A stretch of DNA of 64,000 bases from Acidimicrobiales bacterium (GTDB lineage Bacteria > Actinomycetota > Acidimicrobiia > Acidimicrobiales > SHLQ01), in the NCBI GenBank assembly GCA_020629635.1, contig JAHDCX010000012.1:107219-171218 (forward strand), read 5' to 3'. The notes under the pieces were generated by a model, which did not search any database, had not been told where the DNA came from, and saw nothing but the letters and a program-made list of their open reading frames with translations. A program made the position numbers and the translations under genes. Below, in pieces: positions 52,133 to 60,895 of the stretch; positions within the stretch are counted from its first letter, which is position 1, and each line of letters starts with the position of its first letter.

Positions 52133-53032
52133 CTACTCGATCCTCTGGAACTCGTCGCGTTCGGCGATGTCGGCGTACTCTCGTCGTCCGGCGAGCACGA
52201 AGCCGGTCTTGATGATCTCCGACACGATCTGCAGCAGGAAGAGGCCGAACCCGACGAGGATCATCGCCTTGATGGGCCCGAGCGGCAGCTGATCAGCGTC
52301 ACCGGACTGCTCCCAGGACTTCCAGACCTGCCACCCGTCGGGCCACTCACCGTTGCCACGACGTCGGCCGAGCGCACCGGCGGCGAAGGTCTGCAATACG
52401 CCGACCGCCACCCAGAGGAATGGCAGGAAGAAGAAGGTGTGCATGACGAAGTCGAGCCATGCCTTGGTGCGGTCGCTCCATTCGGCCCACCAGAAGTCGA
52501 TGCGGGGGTTCACGCCTGCCTTCACCCCGTAGTTGAGGCCGAGGAGCGAAATCAGCGCGAACAGCTGCCAGGCGAGCGAAGTCATCTGCCCGATGAGGAT
52601 GTCGCTCTCCACGAACGGGTTGAGATAGCGCGTCACCACGTTGATGAGCTGCACGAAGAAAACCGCCCAGGCGAGAATCCAGACGATCTGGCTGGTGAAG
52701 CCCGAAAGTGCTTCGAGCGCGACACGTACGGCGTTCAGCGCGGGCGGAGTCACCGCAAGAGCAATCGTGACGACCAGGACCAGCCACTGCCACCATGCCA
52801 GATTGCCGATCAGGCGCTCCGTGTCGAAGACGGTGTGCCACAGCGCCGCAACGACGAGCACACCAGCAGCGACGAGGCCGATCGGATGGATGCGGGTGAA
52901 GATCGACAGCGCCGGTGATTCCGAACTCCGATCCGGGCCCTTCAGGGCCCGGTCCGTGTCGGCTCCGAGTTCTTCCGGTTCGACGTCGTCGATCTCGTCG
53001 ACCCGGCGCTCTGCGGCAGTCGGATCAGGCAT
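52133..53032 (-). CDS. TRAP transporter small permease (DctQ-type)
   Basis: A 299-residue protein, longer than the usual DctQ (about 160-200), owing to an N-terminal acidic extension and extra helices. Core helices include LAWAVFFVQLINVVTRYLNPFVESDILIGQMTSLAWQLFALISLLGLNYGVKAGVNPRIDFWW and TFFFLPFLWVAVGVLQTF. First gene of a dctQ-dctM-dctP order operon. It is divergent from nothing; the next gene upstream is a convergently placed LytTR gene about 250 nt away. Confidence 0.88.
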   Translation of the reverse strand: MPDPTAAERRVDEIDDVEPEELGADTDRALKGPDRSSESPALSIFTRIHPIGLVAAGVLVVAALWHTVFDTERLIGNLAWWQWLVLVVTIALAVTPPALNAVRVALEALSGFTSQIVWILAWAVFFVQLINVVTRYLNPFVESDILIGQMTSLAWQLFALISLLGLNYGVKAGVNPRIDFWWAEWSDRTKAWLDFVMHTFFFLPFLWVAVGVLQTFAAGALGRRRGNGEWPDGWQVWKSWEQSGDADQLPLGPIKAMILVGFGLFLLQIVSEIIKTGFVLAGRREYADIAERDEFQRIE

Positions 53033-53284
53033 CGACCCGACCCTCTGCTCGTGCTGCTGAAATCACGCAGCCCCTCCCCTCGTACTTCGACACCCCGGAC
53101 GCACCGGCGTGACATACGTCGCATTGTTCTGGTCGCCGGCGCGGCCGTCCAGTTCATTGGAGCGCTTTTCTCCGAATGTCCGAGATCGAACCACGACTGA
53201 CCAGTGTTTGATCGACAAGCGGTCGATGAGCGGTCGATGGACGACACCCCGTGGCCGGGGTCTCGCCGGTCCGACGTGGCCTGC
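53033..53284. other. Intergenic region upstream of the TRAP operon
   Basis: 252 nt between the dctQ start and the LytTR gene stop. It should hold the TRAP promoter. A short direct repeat (agcggtcgatg at about 53220 and 53230) and a weak 6-bp hairpin (53246-53261) are seen; neither is strong enough to name. Confidence 0.4.
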
Positions 53285-54025
53285 TCAGTCTTCGTCGGAG
53301 GTGCCGGACAGTCGCGACGTCAGATCACGGGCGTACCGGCGACTCACCGGCAGCTCGATCTCCCCGACGATGACCGACCGTCCGTTTGGGGACGACCGCA
53401 CCTCATCGACTGCCGACATCCGGACGGAGAAGCTTCGGTGGATCCGGACGAAACCAAACTTCGACCACGCATCGGTCAGCCGACTCATGGTGTCGCGCAC
53501 GAGATGACTGCCGCCGACGGTGTGCACTCGGACGTAATCGCCTGACGCTTCGAAGTGCGTGATGTCGACCGGTGCCAACAAGAGCTGACGACCCGCACGG
53601 GTCGCGACCGCGAGACGCGCCGGGGCCATGTCATTGGACTCCGCCGAAACCGTGCGAGAGGCAACCACCCGTTGCACCGCTCGCCCGAGACGGTCTGCGG
53701 CGACAGGCTTTCGAAGGTAGTCGATGACCCCGAGCTCGAACGCGTCAGACGCCGGGGTGTCGAAGGCCGTCACGAAGACGATCGCCGGCGTGCGCTCGAA
53801 GTGCCCGATCGTGCGAGCCAGATCGAGACCGGTGAGGCCCGGCATGCGGATGTCGAGAAACACCACGTCGAATGGTGCGTCGTCCGCCTCGCCAGTCAGG
53901 AGACGAAGCGCGTCAGCCGCGCTCGACGCCTGGTCGATCACGGCGATGTCGGGCTCGCGATCGAGCATCCAGACGAGGTCGTCACGGGCGAGCTGTTCGT
54001 CATCGACGACCAGTGCACGCAACAT
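53285..54025 (-). CDS. LytTR-family response regulator
   Basis: A 246-residue protein. The receiver domain has phospho-acceptor Asp58 (DVVFLDIRMPG), VVDDEQLA and FVTAFDTPASDAFELGVIDYLRKPV; the C-terminal LytTR DNA-binding domain is FEASGDYVRVHTVGGSHLVRDTMSRL...FVRIHRSFSVRMSAVDEV...LPVSRRYA. I chose ATG 54025 (MLRALVVDDEQ) because TAGCGT lies 8 nt before it. It is divergent, 52 nt, from the symporter operon that encodes its cognate LytS-like kinase. Confidence 0.9.
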   Translation of the reverse strand: MLRALVVDDEQLARDDLVWMLDREPDIAVIDQASSAADALRLLTGEADDAPFDVVFLDIRMPGLTGLDLARTIGHFERTPAIVFVTAFDTPASDAFELGVIDYLRKPVAADRLGRAVQRVVASRTVSAESNDMAPARLAVATRAGRQLLLAPVDITHFEASGDYVRVHTVGGSHLVRDTMSRLTDAWSKFGFVRIHRSFSVRMSAVDEVRSSPNGRSVIVGEIELPVSRRYARDLTSRLSGTSDED

Positions 54026-54077
54026 GGGCATCGACGCTAACTGGACGTGACCCCCGAGGCAATCGTTCAATTGAGCC

Positions 54078-54515
54078 GTGAGCGACACAGGAGACGACAC
54101 AACACCGGTGTCGCCAATTCCCGAACCCGACGAACGTGCCGACGGCCGTCGCGAGATCGTGCTGCACCCCCGAACCGCTGCCGCCCGCCGTGTGGATCGT
54201 GGCGGCCGGTACGCAAGCCATGTTCGCGGTCACGCCGCCGCATCCGCCGACGTGCTGGCGCTCATGGCCGAACAGCGCCGACTCGGGGTCCGGCTACTCG
54301 GCTCACTGCTCCTCCCGACATTCGTGTTTCTGGTGGTTCTCGGCATCCGATCAGGCGTCGGCTCGGGTGAGCTTCCGGGTGGCGTGATCGTGCCGTGGCT
54401 GCTCGTCGGGCCAATCGGCCTGAGTTCGATCGTTGCGATCGCGTGGTTCCACGAACGGCGCGCCAACCGAATCGAACGGCGATGGTCGGCGACCCACATC
54501 GAGGAACGCTCGTGA
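54078..54515 (+). CDS. Small membrane protein (DUF485/DUF4212-like symporter partner)
   Basis: A 145-residue protein with a charged N-terminal half and two transmembrane helices (LGVRLLGSLLLPTFVFLVVLGI, IVPWLLVGPIGLSSIVAIAWFHERR). This is the layout of the small subunit that accompanies cation:solute symporters of the ActP/MctC family. GTG start; the stop overlaps the symporter start (GTGA). Confidence 0.75.
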   Translation: MSDTGDDTTPVSPIPEPDERADGRREIVLHPRTAAARRVDRGGRYASHVRGHAAASADVLALMAEQRRLGVRLLGSLLLPTFVFLVVLGIRSGVGSGELPGGVIVPWLLVGPIGLSSIVAIAWFHERRANRIERRWSATHIEERS

Positions 54516-56221
54516 TCCCGACGCTGGCCGTCGGGGGCGTCGTCGTCTTGACGATCGTGCTCGGCACGACGGGTCTGCGGTTCGCCCGGACCACGTCCAA
54601 CTTCTTCGTCGCCTCTCGGTCAGTCCACCCCGTGTGGAACGCTTTCGCCGTCTGCGGTGAAGCCATGTCGGCGGCGAGCTACCTCGGTGTCCCGGCGCTG
54701 ATCTTCGTGTTCGGGTTCGAGATGCTGTGGCCGCTCCTCGGCTGGACGATCGGGTTCTTGCTGCTCTCGCTGTTCATCGCCGCCCCAATTCGTCGATTCG
54801 GGTCGTACACGATCCCCGAGTTCGTCGAAGGGCGACTCGACTCGCCCCGTCTGAGGACGGTCACGGCCGTCATGGTGATCGTGGTCAGTTGGTTCTTCCT
54901 GCTCGCCCAGCTCAAGGGTGCAGGCATCGTCACCCGTGCGCTGATCGGGACGCCGTACTGGGTAGGGGTGGTCGGCGTGGCCGTGCTCGTCGCAGCCAAC
55001 CTGAGCGCAGGCGGCATGCGGGGCATCACTTTCGTGCAGGGCTTTCAGTTCTTCTTCATCTTCCTTGGCATCCTCGTGCCGTTTGCGGTCATGTCGACGT
55101 TGTGGTTTCGGGGCGACATCGACCCGATCGTCGTCGACGAACCGCCTCGGTTCACCGTCGAAACCGTGGTCGACTATCCGACCGACGCCACGATCGAGGT
55201 GACCTCACCGACGGAGGTCGTCATTACCGAGCCGGGAAGCGCTCCGACCCCCCGACGGCTCGCCATCGGCCCCCTCACAGTGGACGCCGGCGCCACCATC
55301 ATCTGGCCCGCCGGAGCACCGGTCGCTCACCAGGATCGGATCCAGGTCATCGACGGCCGCGCCTGGGCGACGCCGCTGGGCGAGAAGGCCGTCGGTGGAG
55401 GACACCCGCTGTACTTCTCGTTTGCGATCCTGCTCGCCAACATGTTCGGCATCATGGGGCTTCCCCACATCGTCGTCCGCTTCTACACAAACCCAACGGG
55501 TGCCGAAGCGAGACGGACAAACCTGATCGTGCTTGCGCTCATCGCGCCGTACTACGCGATGCTGCCCCTTTTCGGGGCGGTCAGTCGTGTGGTCAGCCCC
55601 GGATTGCTCAGCAACGGCGCGACGGACTCCGCCACCGTGTCCGTCGCAGACGGGCTGCTCAGCGGAACGAATGCCGAGCTCGTCACCGCAGTGGTGTCCG
55701 CGGGCGCAGCCGCGGCCTTCCTGTCCACGTCATCCGGCCTGTTGATCGCCATGGCCGGGGCCGTCAGCCACGACATGTTGTCGGCTGGGGTCCGGCAGTT
55801 TCGATTCGCCGTGTGGGTCGGCGCAGCGTTGTCGGCGTTGGTGGCGCTGAGTGTCGAACAGACCGACATCAACGTCCTCATCGGATGGTCGACCTCGATC
55901 GCTGCGTCTTCGATCTGTCCGCTTCTCGTGCTCGGAATCTGGTGGCCTCGCCTCACCCGGCGAGGTGCGCTCGCCGCCGCTGTGGGCGGCGGAGGGTCGA
56001 GCACCACCGCGGTCGTGGCGACGATGCTTGGTGTGGTCGACTCAGGCTGGCCTCTCGCAGTGCTCGGCACACCTGCCGTGTGGAGTGTGCCGCTCGCCTT
56101 CGCCCTCGGCATCGGCGTCTCACTGCGCGACACCGAGACGGTCGACGACATCGGCCACAAGTTCGCCCTCATGCATGTGCCCGATCGAGATCGGCTTCGA
56201 TCGCGCGGAGCGGCTCAATGA
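54512..56221 (+). CDS. Sodium:solute symporter (SSS family, ActP/MctC-like)
   Basis: A 569-residue transporter with about 13 helices. Signature VASRSVHPVWNAFAVCGEAMSAASYLGVPALIFVFG, IPEFVEGRL and GLPHIVVRFYTNPTGAEARR. A hydrophilic insert of about 90 residues (about 205-290: FRGDIDPIVVDEPPRF...GEKAVGGGHP) separates helices, longer than in E. coli ActP. Probably transports acetate, pyruvate or another monocarboxylate. It overlaps both the small partner and the downstream kinase gene (ATGA). Confidence 0.9.
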   Translation: MIPTLAVGGVVVLTIVLGTTGLRFARTTSNFFVASRSVHPVWNAFAVCGEAMSAASYLGVPALIFVFGFEMLWPLLGWTIGFLLLSLFIAAPIRRFGSYTIPEFVEGRLDSPRLRTVTAVMVIVVSWFFLLAQLKGAGIVTRALIGTPYWVGVVGVAVLVAANLSAGGMRGITFVQGFQFFFIFLGILVPFAVMSTLWFRGDIDPIVVDEPPRFTVETVVDYPTDATIEVTSPTEVVITEPGSAPTPRRLAIGPLTVDAGATIIWPAGAPVAHQDRIQVIDGRAWATPLGEKAVGGGHPLYFSFAILLANMFGIMGLPHIVVRFYTNPTGAEARRTNLIVLALIAPYYAMLPLFGAVSRVVSPGLLSNGATDSATVSVADGLLSGTNAELVTAVVSAGAAAAFLSTSSGLLIAMAGAVSHDMLSAGVRQFRFAVWVGAALSALVALSVEQTDINVLIGWSTSIAASSICPLLVLGIWWPRLTRRGALAAAVGGGGSSTTAVVATMLGVVDSGWPLAVLGTPAVWSVPLAFALGIGVSLRDTETVDDIGHKFALMHVPDRDRLRSRGAAQ

Positions 56222-57315
56222 GATTCTTTGGCCAAACCGCAAGCAGCGACCCGGCCGATGGGGAACTGCTCGACGTCCTCACCTCGATGAACGAGCTGGC
56301 AGCCGCGCTGCGCTCGGGCTACGACCGCAACGCGGCGTCGGCGATCGCCAGCTTTGCGGTTCGGACGCTCGGCGTTCGGGCCGCATCGGTCACGAACGAC
56401 CGTGACGTTCTGGCAAGCGCTGGTGGGGACATCGATGGGTGGGAGGCCGCAGTACGAGAACAGACAAACGCCGTCATCGAGCGCCAGCGCCGCACCGGCG
56501 CCATCGTCTACGAAGCCGGGACGGGCGACGGTGCTGGCGAGGCGGCCGTTGTCGGATTGTGGCTCGAGGACGTCCTCGTCGGCACGATCCACGTACTCTC
56601 CTCCGCCGACGCGTCACCTCCGCTCGCAGAGATTCGCCAGTTCGGGGAGCTGGTCTCGAATCAGCTCGAGCTCGCCGAACTCGAGCAATCCCGAACCCGC
56701 GCTGCCGAAGCGGAGCTCCGAGCGCTGCGGGCGCAGATCTCGCCGCATTTCGTCCACAATTCGTTGACGGCGATCGCCGGGCTGGTCAACACCGATCCAG
56801 GCAAGGCCCGCGAATTGATCGCGACCTTTGCAGAATTCCTGCGGGCGAGCTTTCGTACGGCGCGAGACCTCACGAGCGTCGCCGAGGAGCTGCGACTGGT
56901 CGAGGCCTACCTCGACCTCGAGGCCGCCCGATTCGGTAGTCGGTTCGAGATCAGTCTGACCATCGCCCCAGAGGCCTTGCCCGTTCGCTTGCCCTTCCTG
57001 ACGATCCAGCCAGTCGTGGAGAACGCCATTCGCCACGGTCTCGAATCTCGCGCCGGGGCGGGAAACCTCCGGATCGTGGCGGAGAACGCCGGCCCTGAGG
57101 TCGCGATTCATGTCGAGGACGACGGGGTCGGGATCGATCCCGTCCAGCTCGAACGCGCCTTGAGCGGCGGCGACTCGACCTCTCACGTCGGCCTTCTTGC
57201 CGTCGACACCCGGCTCAGATCGACCTTCGGCGCCGAGTACGGCTTGACAATCGAGACCGGCGCCGGCGCAGGAACAAAGGTCACGATTCGTCTCCCGAAG
57301 TACCTCCCCGACTGA
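56218..57315 (+). CDS. LytS-like sensor histidine kinase
   Basis: A 365-residue kinase. Soluble N-terminal GAF-like domain (about 20-150), then the His_kinase box with His177 (ALRAQISPHFVHNSLTAIAG) and the HATPase_c region (LTIQPVVENAIRHGLE...VEDDGVGIDP...VGLLAVDTRLRSTFG). There is no transmembrane helix, so the signal is cytoplasmic. It is coupled to the symporter gene by a 4-nt overlap and should phosphorylate the divergent LytTR regulator. Confidence 0.9.
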   Translation: MRFFGQTASSDPADGELLDVLTSMNELAAALRSGYDRNAASAIASFAVRTLGVRAASVTNDRDVLASAGGDIDGWEAAVREQTNAVIERQRRTGAIVYEAGTGDGAGEAAVVGLWLEDVLVGTIHVLSSADASPPLAEIRQFGELVSNQLELAELEQSRTRAAEAELRALRAQISPHFVHNSLTAIAGLVNTDPGKARELIATFAEFLRASFRTARDLTSVAEELRLVEAYLDLEAARFGSRFEISLTIAPEALPVRLPFLTIQPVVENAIRHGLESRAGAGNLRIVAENAGPEVAIHVEDDGVGIDPVQLERALSGGDSTSHVGLLAVDTRLRSTFGAEYGLTIETGAGAGTKVTIRLPKYLPD

Positions 57316-57383
57316 GCCGACTCTTTCCGGGCGTACTCGGGAAAATAGACTTGGCGAACACGCGGACCAGGGGGCCCAAGACC

Positions 57384-58613
57384 ATGCTCGAGAATCTGCG
57401 ATCCACACTTCGCTTCCAGCCGATCACGCTCGACCCGACCGAACGGCGCCTCGAGCGGGCGGCCAACATCGACGACTTGAGAGCCATCGCGAAGAAGCGG
57501 CTGCCCGGCGGCGTGTTCGACTACATCGACGGCGGGGCCGACGACGAGGTCACGCTCGGGACCAACACGGATCGATTCGGTCGGTGGGAGTTCCGCCCTC
57601 GTGTACTTCGAGACGTCGAGCACATCGACACGTCGACGACCCTTCTCGGTCGCGAGATCGCCATGCCGCTGGTGATGGCGCCAACGGGGTTCAGCCGGAT
57701 CGCCACGTCGGGCGGCGAGCTCGACACGTCGCGTGCCGCCGCGCGTGCTGGCATCCCCTACTCGCTGTCGTCAATGGGCACCCGTTCGGTCGAAGAGGTC
57801 GCCGCGGTCTGCGACGGCCCCAAGTGGTTCCAGGTGTATGTGTGGCGCGATCGCGGCATCGTCAAAGACGTCGTCCAGCGCGCTCAGGCCGCCGGGTACG
57901 AAGCGATCACCGTGACGGTCGATCTGCAGACGTTGGGTCGCCGGGAGCGTGACGTGCGCAGGGGGTTCACGTTGCCCCCGAAGCTCGGTCTCGGGACGAT
58001 CATCGACGGGCTCATCCATCCGGGCTGGACGCTCGACTTCATCCGGTCCGAACCGATTCTGTTCGCCAACCTCACGGGGAGCGACCAGGGCGACGGCACC
58101 GACGCGGTCGCACTCGCCGACTACATCCGCGATCAGCTCGACCCGACGCTCGACTGGGACGATGTCGAGTGGTTCCGCGACATCTGGAACGGCCCGATCG
58201 TGGTGAAGGGTATCCAGACGGTCGAGGACGCAAAGATCGCCGCCGATCTCGGCCTCGACGCGATCGCCATCTCCAATCACGGCGGCCGCCAACTCGACCA
58301 CGCACCTGCGTCTGTCGAGCTGATTGCGCCGATTCGGGATGCGATCGGCGACGCCAGTCAGCTCATCTGCGACGGCGGCATCCGACGGGGCACGCACATC
58401 GCCAAGGCAATGGCCCTCGGCGCCGACGCGTGCATGGCGGGCCGGGCGTACCTGTATGGGCTCGGAGCCGGAGGCGAGGTCGGTGTCGACAAGGCCCTCG
58501 GTTTCTTGCGCGACGAACTCGTTCGAGCCATGACGCTGCTCGGCGTGAAGAGCATCGACGAGCTCACCCCCGACCTCCTCCGCGACCTCCAAATGGGGTC
58601 AGGTCTGACATAG
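57384..58613 (+). CDS. FMN-dependent alpha-hydroxyacid dehydrogenase
   Basis: A 409-residue enzyme of the lactate/mandelate/glycolate oxidase-dehydrogenase family, oxidising 2-hydroxyacids to 2-oxoacids. FMN and substrate motifs: PGGVFDYIDGGADDE, MPLVMAPTGFSRI, WFQVYVWRDR, and the catalytic His in ISNHGGRQLDHAPAS; also LICDGGIRRGTHIAKAMALGADACMAGRAYL. The last residues (MGSGLT) and the stop codon lie inside a REP-like palindrome, so the native C-terminus is changed. Confidence 0.88.
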   Translation: MLENLRSTLRFQPITLDPTERRLERAANIDDLRAIAKKRLPGGVFDYIDGGADDEVTLGTNTDRFGRWEFRPRVLRDVEHIDTSTTLLGREIAMPLVMAPTGFSRIATSGGELDTSRAAARAGIPYSLSSMGTRSVEEVAAVCDGPKWFQVYVWRDRGIVKDVVQRAQAAGYEAITVTVDLQTLGRRERDVRRGFTLPPKLGLGTIIDGLIHPGWTLDFIRSEPILFANLTGSDQGDGTDAVALADYIRDQLDPTLDWDDVEWFRDIWNGPIVVKGIQTVEDAKIAADLGLDAIAISNHGGRQLDHAPASVELIAPIRDAIGDASQLICDGGIRRGTHIAKAMALGADACMAGRAYLYGLGAGGEVGVDKALGFLRDELVRAMTLLGVKSIDELTPDLLRDLQMGSGLT

Positions 58614-58671
58614 CAACAGGTTGCTTCCGGTCCTGGCGAAGGGCACCTCTTGCTATGTCAGACCTGACCCC
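58595..58671. repeat. REP-like palindromic element, copy 2
   Basis: A 77-nt inverted repeat with arms of about 26-28 nt, starting ggggtcaggtctgacatagc and ending in the complement; arms match copy 1 at 46715 with a few changes and the loop is different. It lies between convergent genes and could act as a bidirectional terminator. It overlaps the final six codons and stop of the hydroxyacid dehydrogenase gene. Confidence 0.9.
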
Positions 58672-58693
58672 ATTGGCTCAGCCCCATTGCGGA

Positions 58694-59893
58694 TCACACG
58701 GCGACGATGATGGCGTCGCCTTGGCCGCCGCCACCGCAGAGGCCTGCGGCGCCGATGCCGCCGCCGCGGCGGCGGAGCTCGTGCATGAGGGTGAGGGTGA
58801 TGCGATTGCCGGACATGCCGAGCGGATGGCCGACCGCGATGGCGCCGCCGTTCACGTTGACGATGTCGGTGCTCACCCCGAGGGCCTTGGCCGAGGCGAT
58901 GCCGACGGCGGCGAAGGCTTCGTTCATCTCAAAGAGTGAGACGTCGGCGATTTCGACGCCTGCGCGGTCGGCGGCCTTGCGGATGGCGTTGGAGGGTTGT
59001 TCGAGCAGCGAGCAATTGTCGGGACCGGCGACCATGCCATAGCCGAGGATCGTGGCGAGGGGTTCGACGCCGAGTTCGTCCGCGCGGGCCCGGCTGGTAA
59101 CGATCATCGCCGAGGCGCCATCGGAGAGCTGCGAGGCGTTTCCCGCCGTGATCGTGCCCTCGCCTCGGAATGCCGGGCGGAGGCCACCGAGCGAGCTGGG
59201 ATCGGTGCCCGGACGGACGCCTTCGTCGTCTTCGAAGGCGATGGGGTCGGCCTTGCGCTGCGGGACCGAGACGGTGATCGTCTCGCTCCGAAGCACGCCG
59301 TCCTTGATGGCGCGGGCGGCGCGGTCGTGCGATGCGGCGGCGAACTCGTCCTGCGCTTCACGAGGGATTGCATCGGCGGCGGCATACACGTCGGTGGCTT
59401 CGCCCATGATCTTGGATTCGATCGCGCAAGTGAGGCCGTCGTACTGGAGCGAGTCGACGAGTGTGCCGTCGCCATAGCCGTATCCCGTGCGGGACTTCAT
59501 GAGCAGGTGCGGGCTGTTGCTCATCGACTCCATGCCACCAGCGATGACGGTGGTGGCCTGACCCGTCATGACCTGCATCGCGGCGTAGTTGATCGCCTGC
59601 ATGCCCGAAAGGCAGACCTTGTTGACCGTGGTCGCATCGACGGTGAGTGGGATGCCGCCCTTGACCGCAGCGTTGCGGGCGCCCGACTGGCCTTCGCCAG
59701 CGGTCAGGACGTGGCCCATGACGACCGAATCGATCTCGTCTGAGGCAACGCCGGTGCGCTCGAGCACGCCGGCGATTGCGAGACCGCCGAGGTCGGTGCC
59801 GGAGAAGTCGGAGAGCGATCCGTTGAACCGGCCGATCGGCGTGCGGGCGCCGTCGAGGATGACGACGTCGTCGGGGCTGGGGGTGGTGGTCAT
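58694..59893 (-). CDS. Acetyl-CoA C-acetyltransferase (thiolase)
   Basis: A 399-residue thiolase. Active Cys94 in VNKVCLSGMQAI; GGAIAVGHPLGMSGNR and LCGGGGQGDAIIV contain the His and second Cys. It is the last gene of the mutase operon and its ATG overlaps the meaB stop (ATGA). It would act with the mutase in the turnover of butyryl/isobutyryl-CoA or on acetoacetyl-CoA. Confidence 0.93.
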   Translation of the reverse strand: MTTTPSPDDVVILDGARTPIGRFNGSLSDFSGTDLGGLAIAGVLERTGVASDEIDSVVMGHVLTAGEGQSGARNAAVKGGIPLTVDATTVNKVCLSGMQAINYAAMQVMTGQATTVIAGGMESMSNSPHLLMKSRTGYGYGDGTLVDSLQYDGLTCAIESKIMGEATDVYAAADAIPREAQDEFAAASHDRAARAIKDGVLRSETITVSVPQRKADPIAFEDDEGVRPGTDPSSLGGLRPAFRGEGTITAGNASQLSDGASAMIVTSRARADELGVEPLATILGYGMVAGPDNCSLLEQPSNAIRKAADRAGVEIADVSLFEMNEAFAAVGIASAKALGVSTDIVNVNGGAIAVGHPLGMSGNRITLTLMHELRRRGGGIGAAGLCGGGGQGDAIIVAV

Positions 59894-60894
59894 GACGGGA
59901 CTTCCTTGGTCGGTTGGAGCAGTACGTGGAGAAGGTGCTGGGTGGCTTGGGTGGGGGCGATCTCCGCGCGTTCGGCCTGGCCGAGCCACGTCGCCCCATC
60001 GGGTGCGTTCATCGCGTCATCGGCGGCGCGGGCCATCGCCTGCTCGAGTCGGGCCCGAACTTCGGTGCGGATCCGATGCTGGCGACGGGCCTGGCGAGAG
60101 CCCGTCTCGTCGAGGTGGGCGAGGTGGGCGTCGACCGCGGCCCACACCTCGTCGTTGCCGTCGCCGTTGAGTGCCGACGCCATCACGATGGGCGGACGGT
60201 AGCCGGTGTCGGATTCTTGACCGGTCATGTGACTGAGGTCGAGCATGAGATCGAGGTCGCGCCGAACATCGAGTGCACCGGGGCGGTCCGCTTTGTTGAC
60301 GACGAACACGTCGGCGACTTCGAGCAGTCCGGCCTTGTTGGCCTGCACGGCGTCGCCCATGCCCGGGGTCATGACGACGACGGCGGTGTCGGCGGCGCCG
60401 ACGACATCGACCTCGACCTGGCCAACACCCACCGTCTCGATGATCACGGGGTCGTACCCGACGGCGTCGAAGAGTCGAACGGCCAACGGCACGGCGAGCG
60501 CCAGGCCACCCGAGTGACCGCGGGTCGCCATCGAGCGGATGAACGACGAAGGCGCCTCGCCGGGGTCATTGCCCTCGTCGATGCGAATACGGTCGCCAAG
60601 GATCGCTCCCCCGGTGAGGGGCGACGACGGGTCGACCGCAAGCACCGCCGGACGTTTGCCCCCAGTCACGAGATCAGAGACGAGTCGGCTGACGAGGGTC
60701 GACTTGCCGGCCCCGGGCGCACCCGTGATCCCCACGATGTGGGCGCGGCCGGCGTCAGGGTGGGCGAGCTCGCTGATGCGATCGGCCTCGTCGCCGCCGC
60801 GTTCGACTTTGGTGAGGAGCCGCCCGAGGGCGCGACGCTCCCCCGCTCGAGCAGCTTCGTAGAGCTCGGGGATGGGACGGATCGCTCGAGCCAC
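59890..60894 (-). CDS. meaB: MeaB/ArgK-type GTPase chaperone of the B12 mutase
   Basis: A 334-residue G3E-like GTPase that protects and repairs adenosylcobalamin mutases. P-loop GITGAPGAGKSTLVSRL, RIRIDEGNDPGEAPSSFIRSMATRGHSGGLA, VIIETVGVGQVEVDV and NKADRP. The GTG start lies next to the small-subunit stop. Its place directly after the small subunit is typical. Confidence 0.93.
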   Translation of the reverse strand: MARAIRPIPELYEAARAGERRALGRLLTKVERGGDEADRISELAHPDAGRAHIVGITGAPGAGKSTLVSRLVSDLVTGGKRPAVLAVDPSSPLTGGAILGDRIRIDEGNDPGEAPSSFIRSMATRGHSGGLALAVPLAVRLFDAVGYDPVIIETVGVGQVEVDVVGAADTAVVVMTPGMGDAVQANKAGLLEVADVFVVNKADRPGALDVRRDLDLMLDLSHMTGQESDTGYRPPIVMASALNGDGNDEVWAAVDAHLAHLDETGSRQARRQHRIRTEVRARLEQAMARAADDAMNAPDGATWLGQAERAEIAPTQATQHLLHVLLQPTKEVPS

Positions 60895-60895
60895 G

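Noticed and set aside
50915..52918. A 667-codon plus-strand frame
   Set aside because: Antisense to the TRAP permease genes, extremely rich in Asp/Glu/Arg/His, with no family resemblance.
54727..56217. A long N-terminal extension in frame with the LytS-like kinase
   Set aside because: It runs out of frame through the symporter gene and is Arg-rich noise. The kinase start at 56218 has an ATGA overlap with the symporter stop.
58595..58671. A complete insertion sequence at the REP-like sites
   Set aside because: The elements are under 85 nt, carry no reading frame and have no target duplication that I can see.
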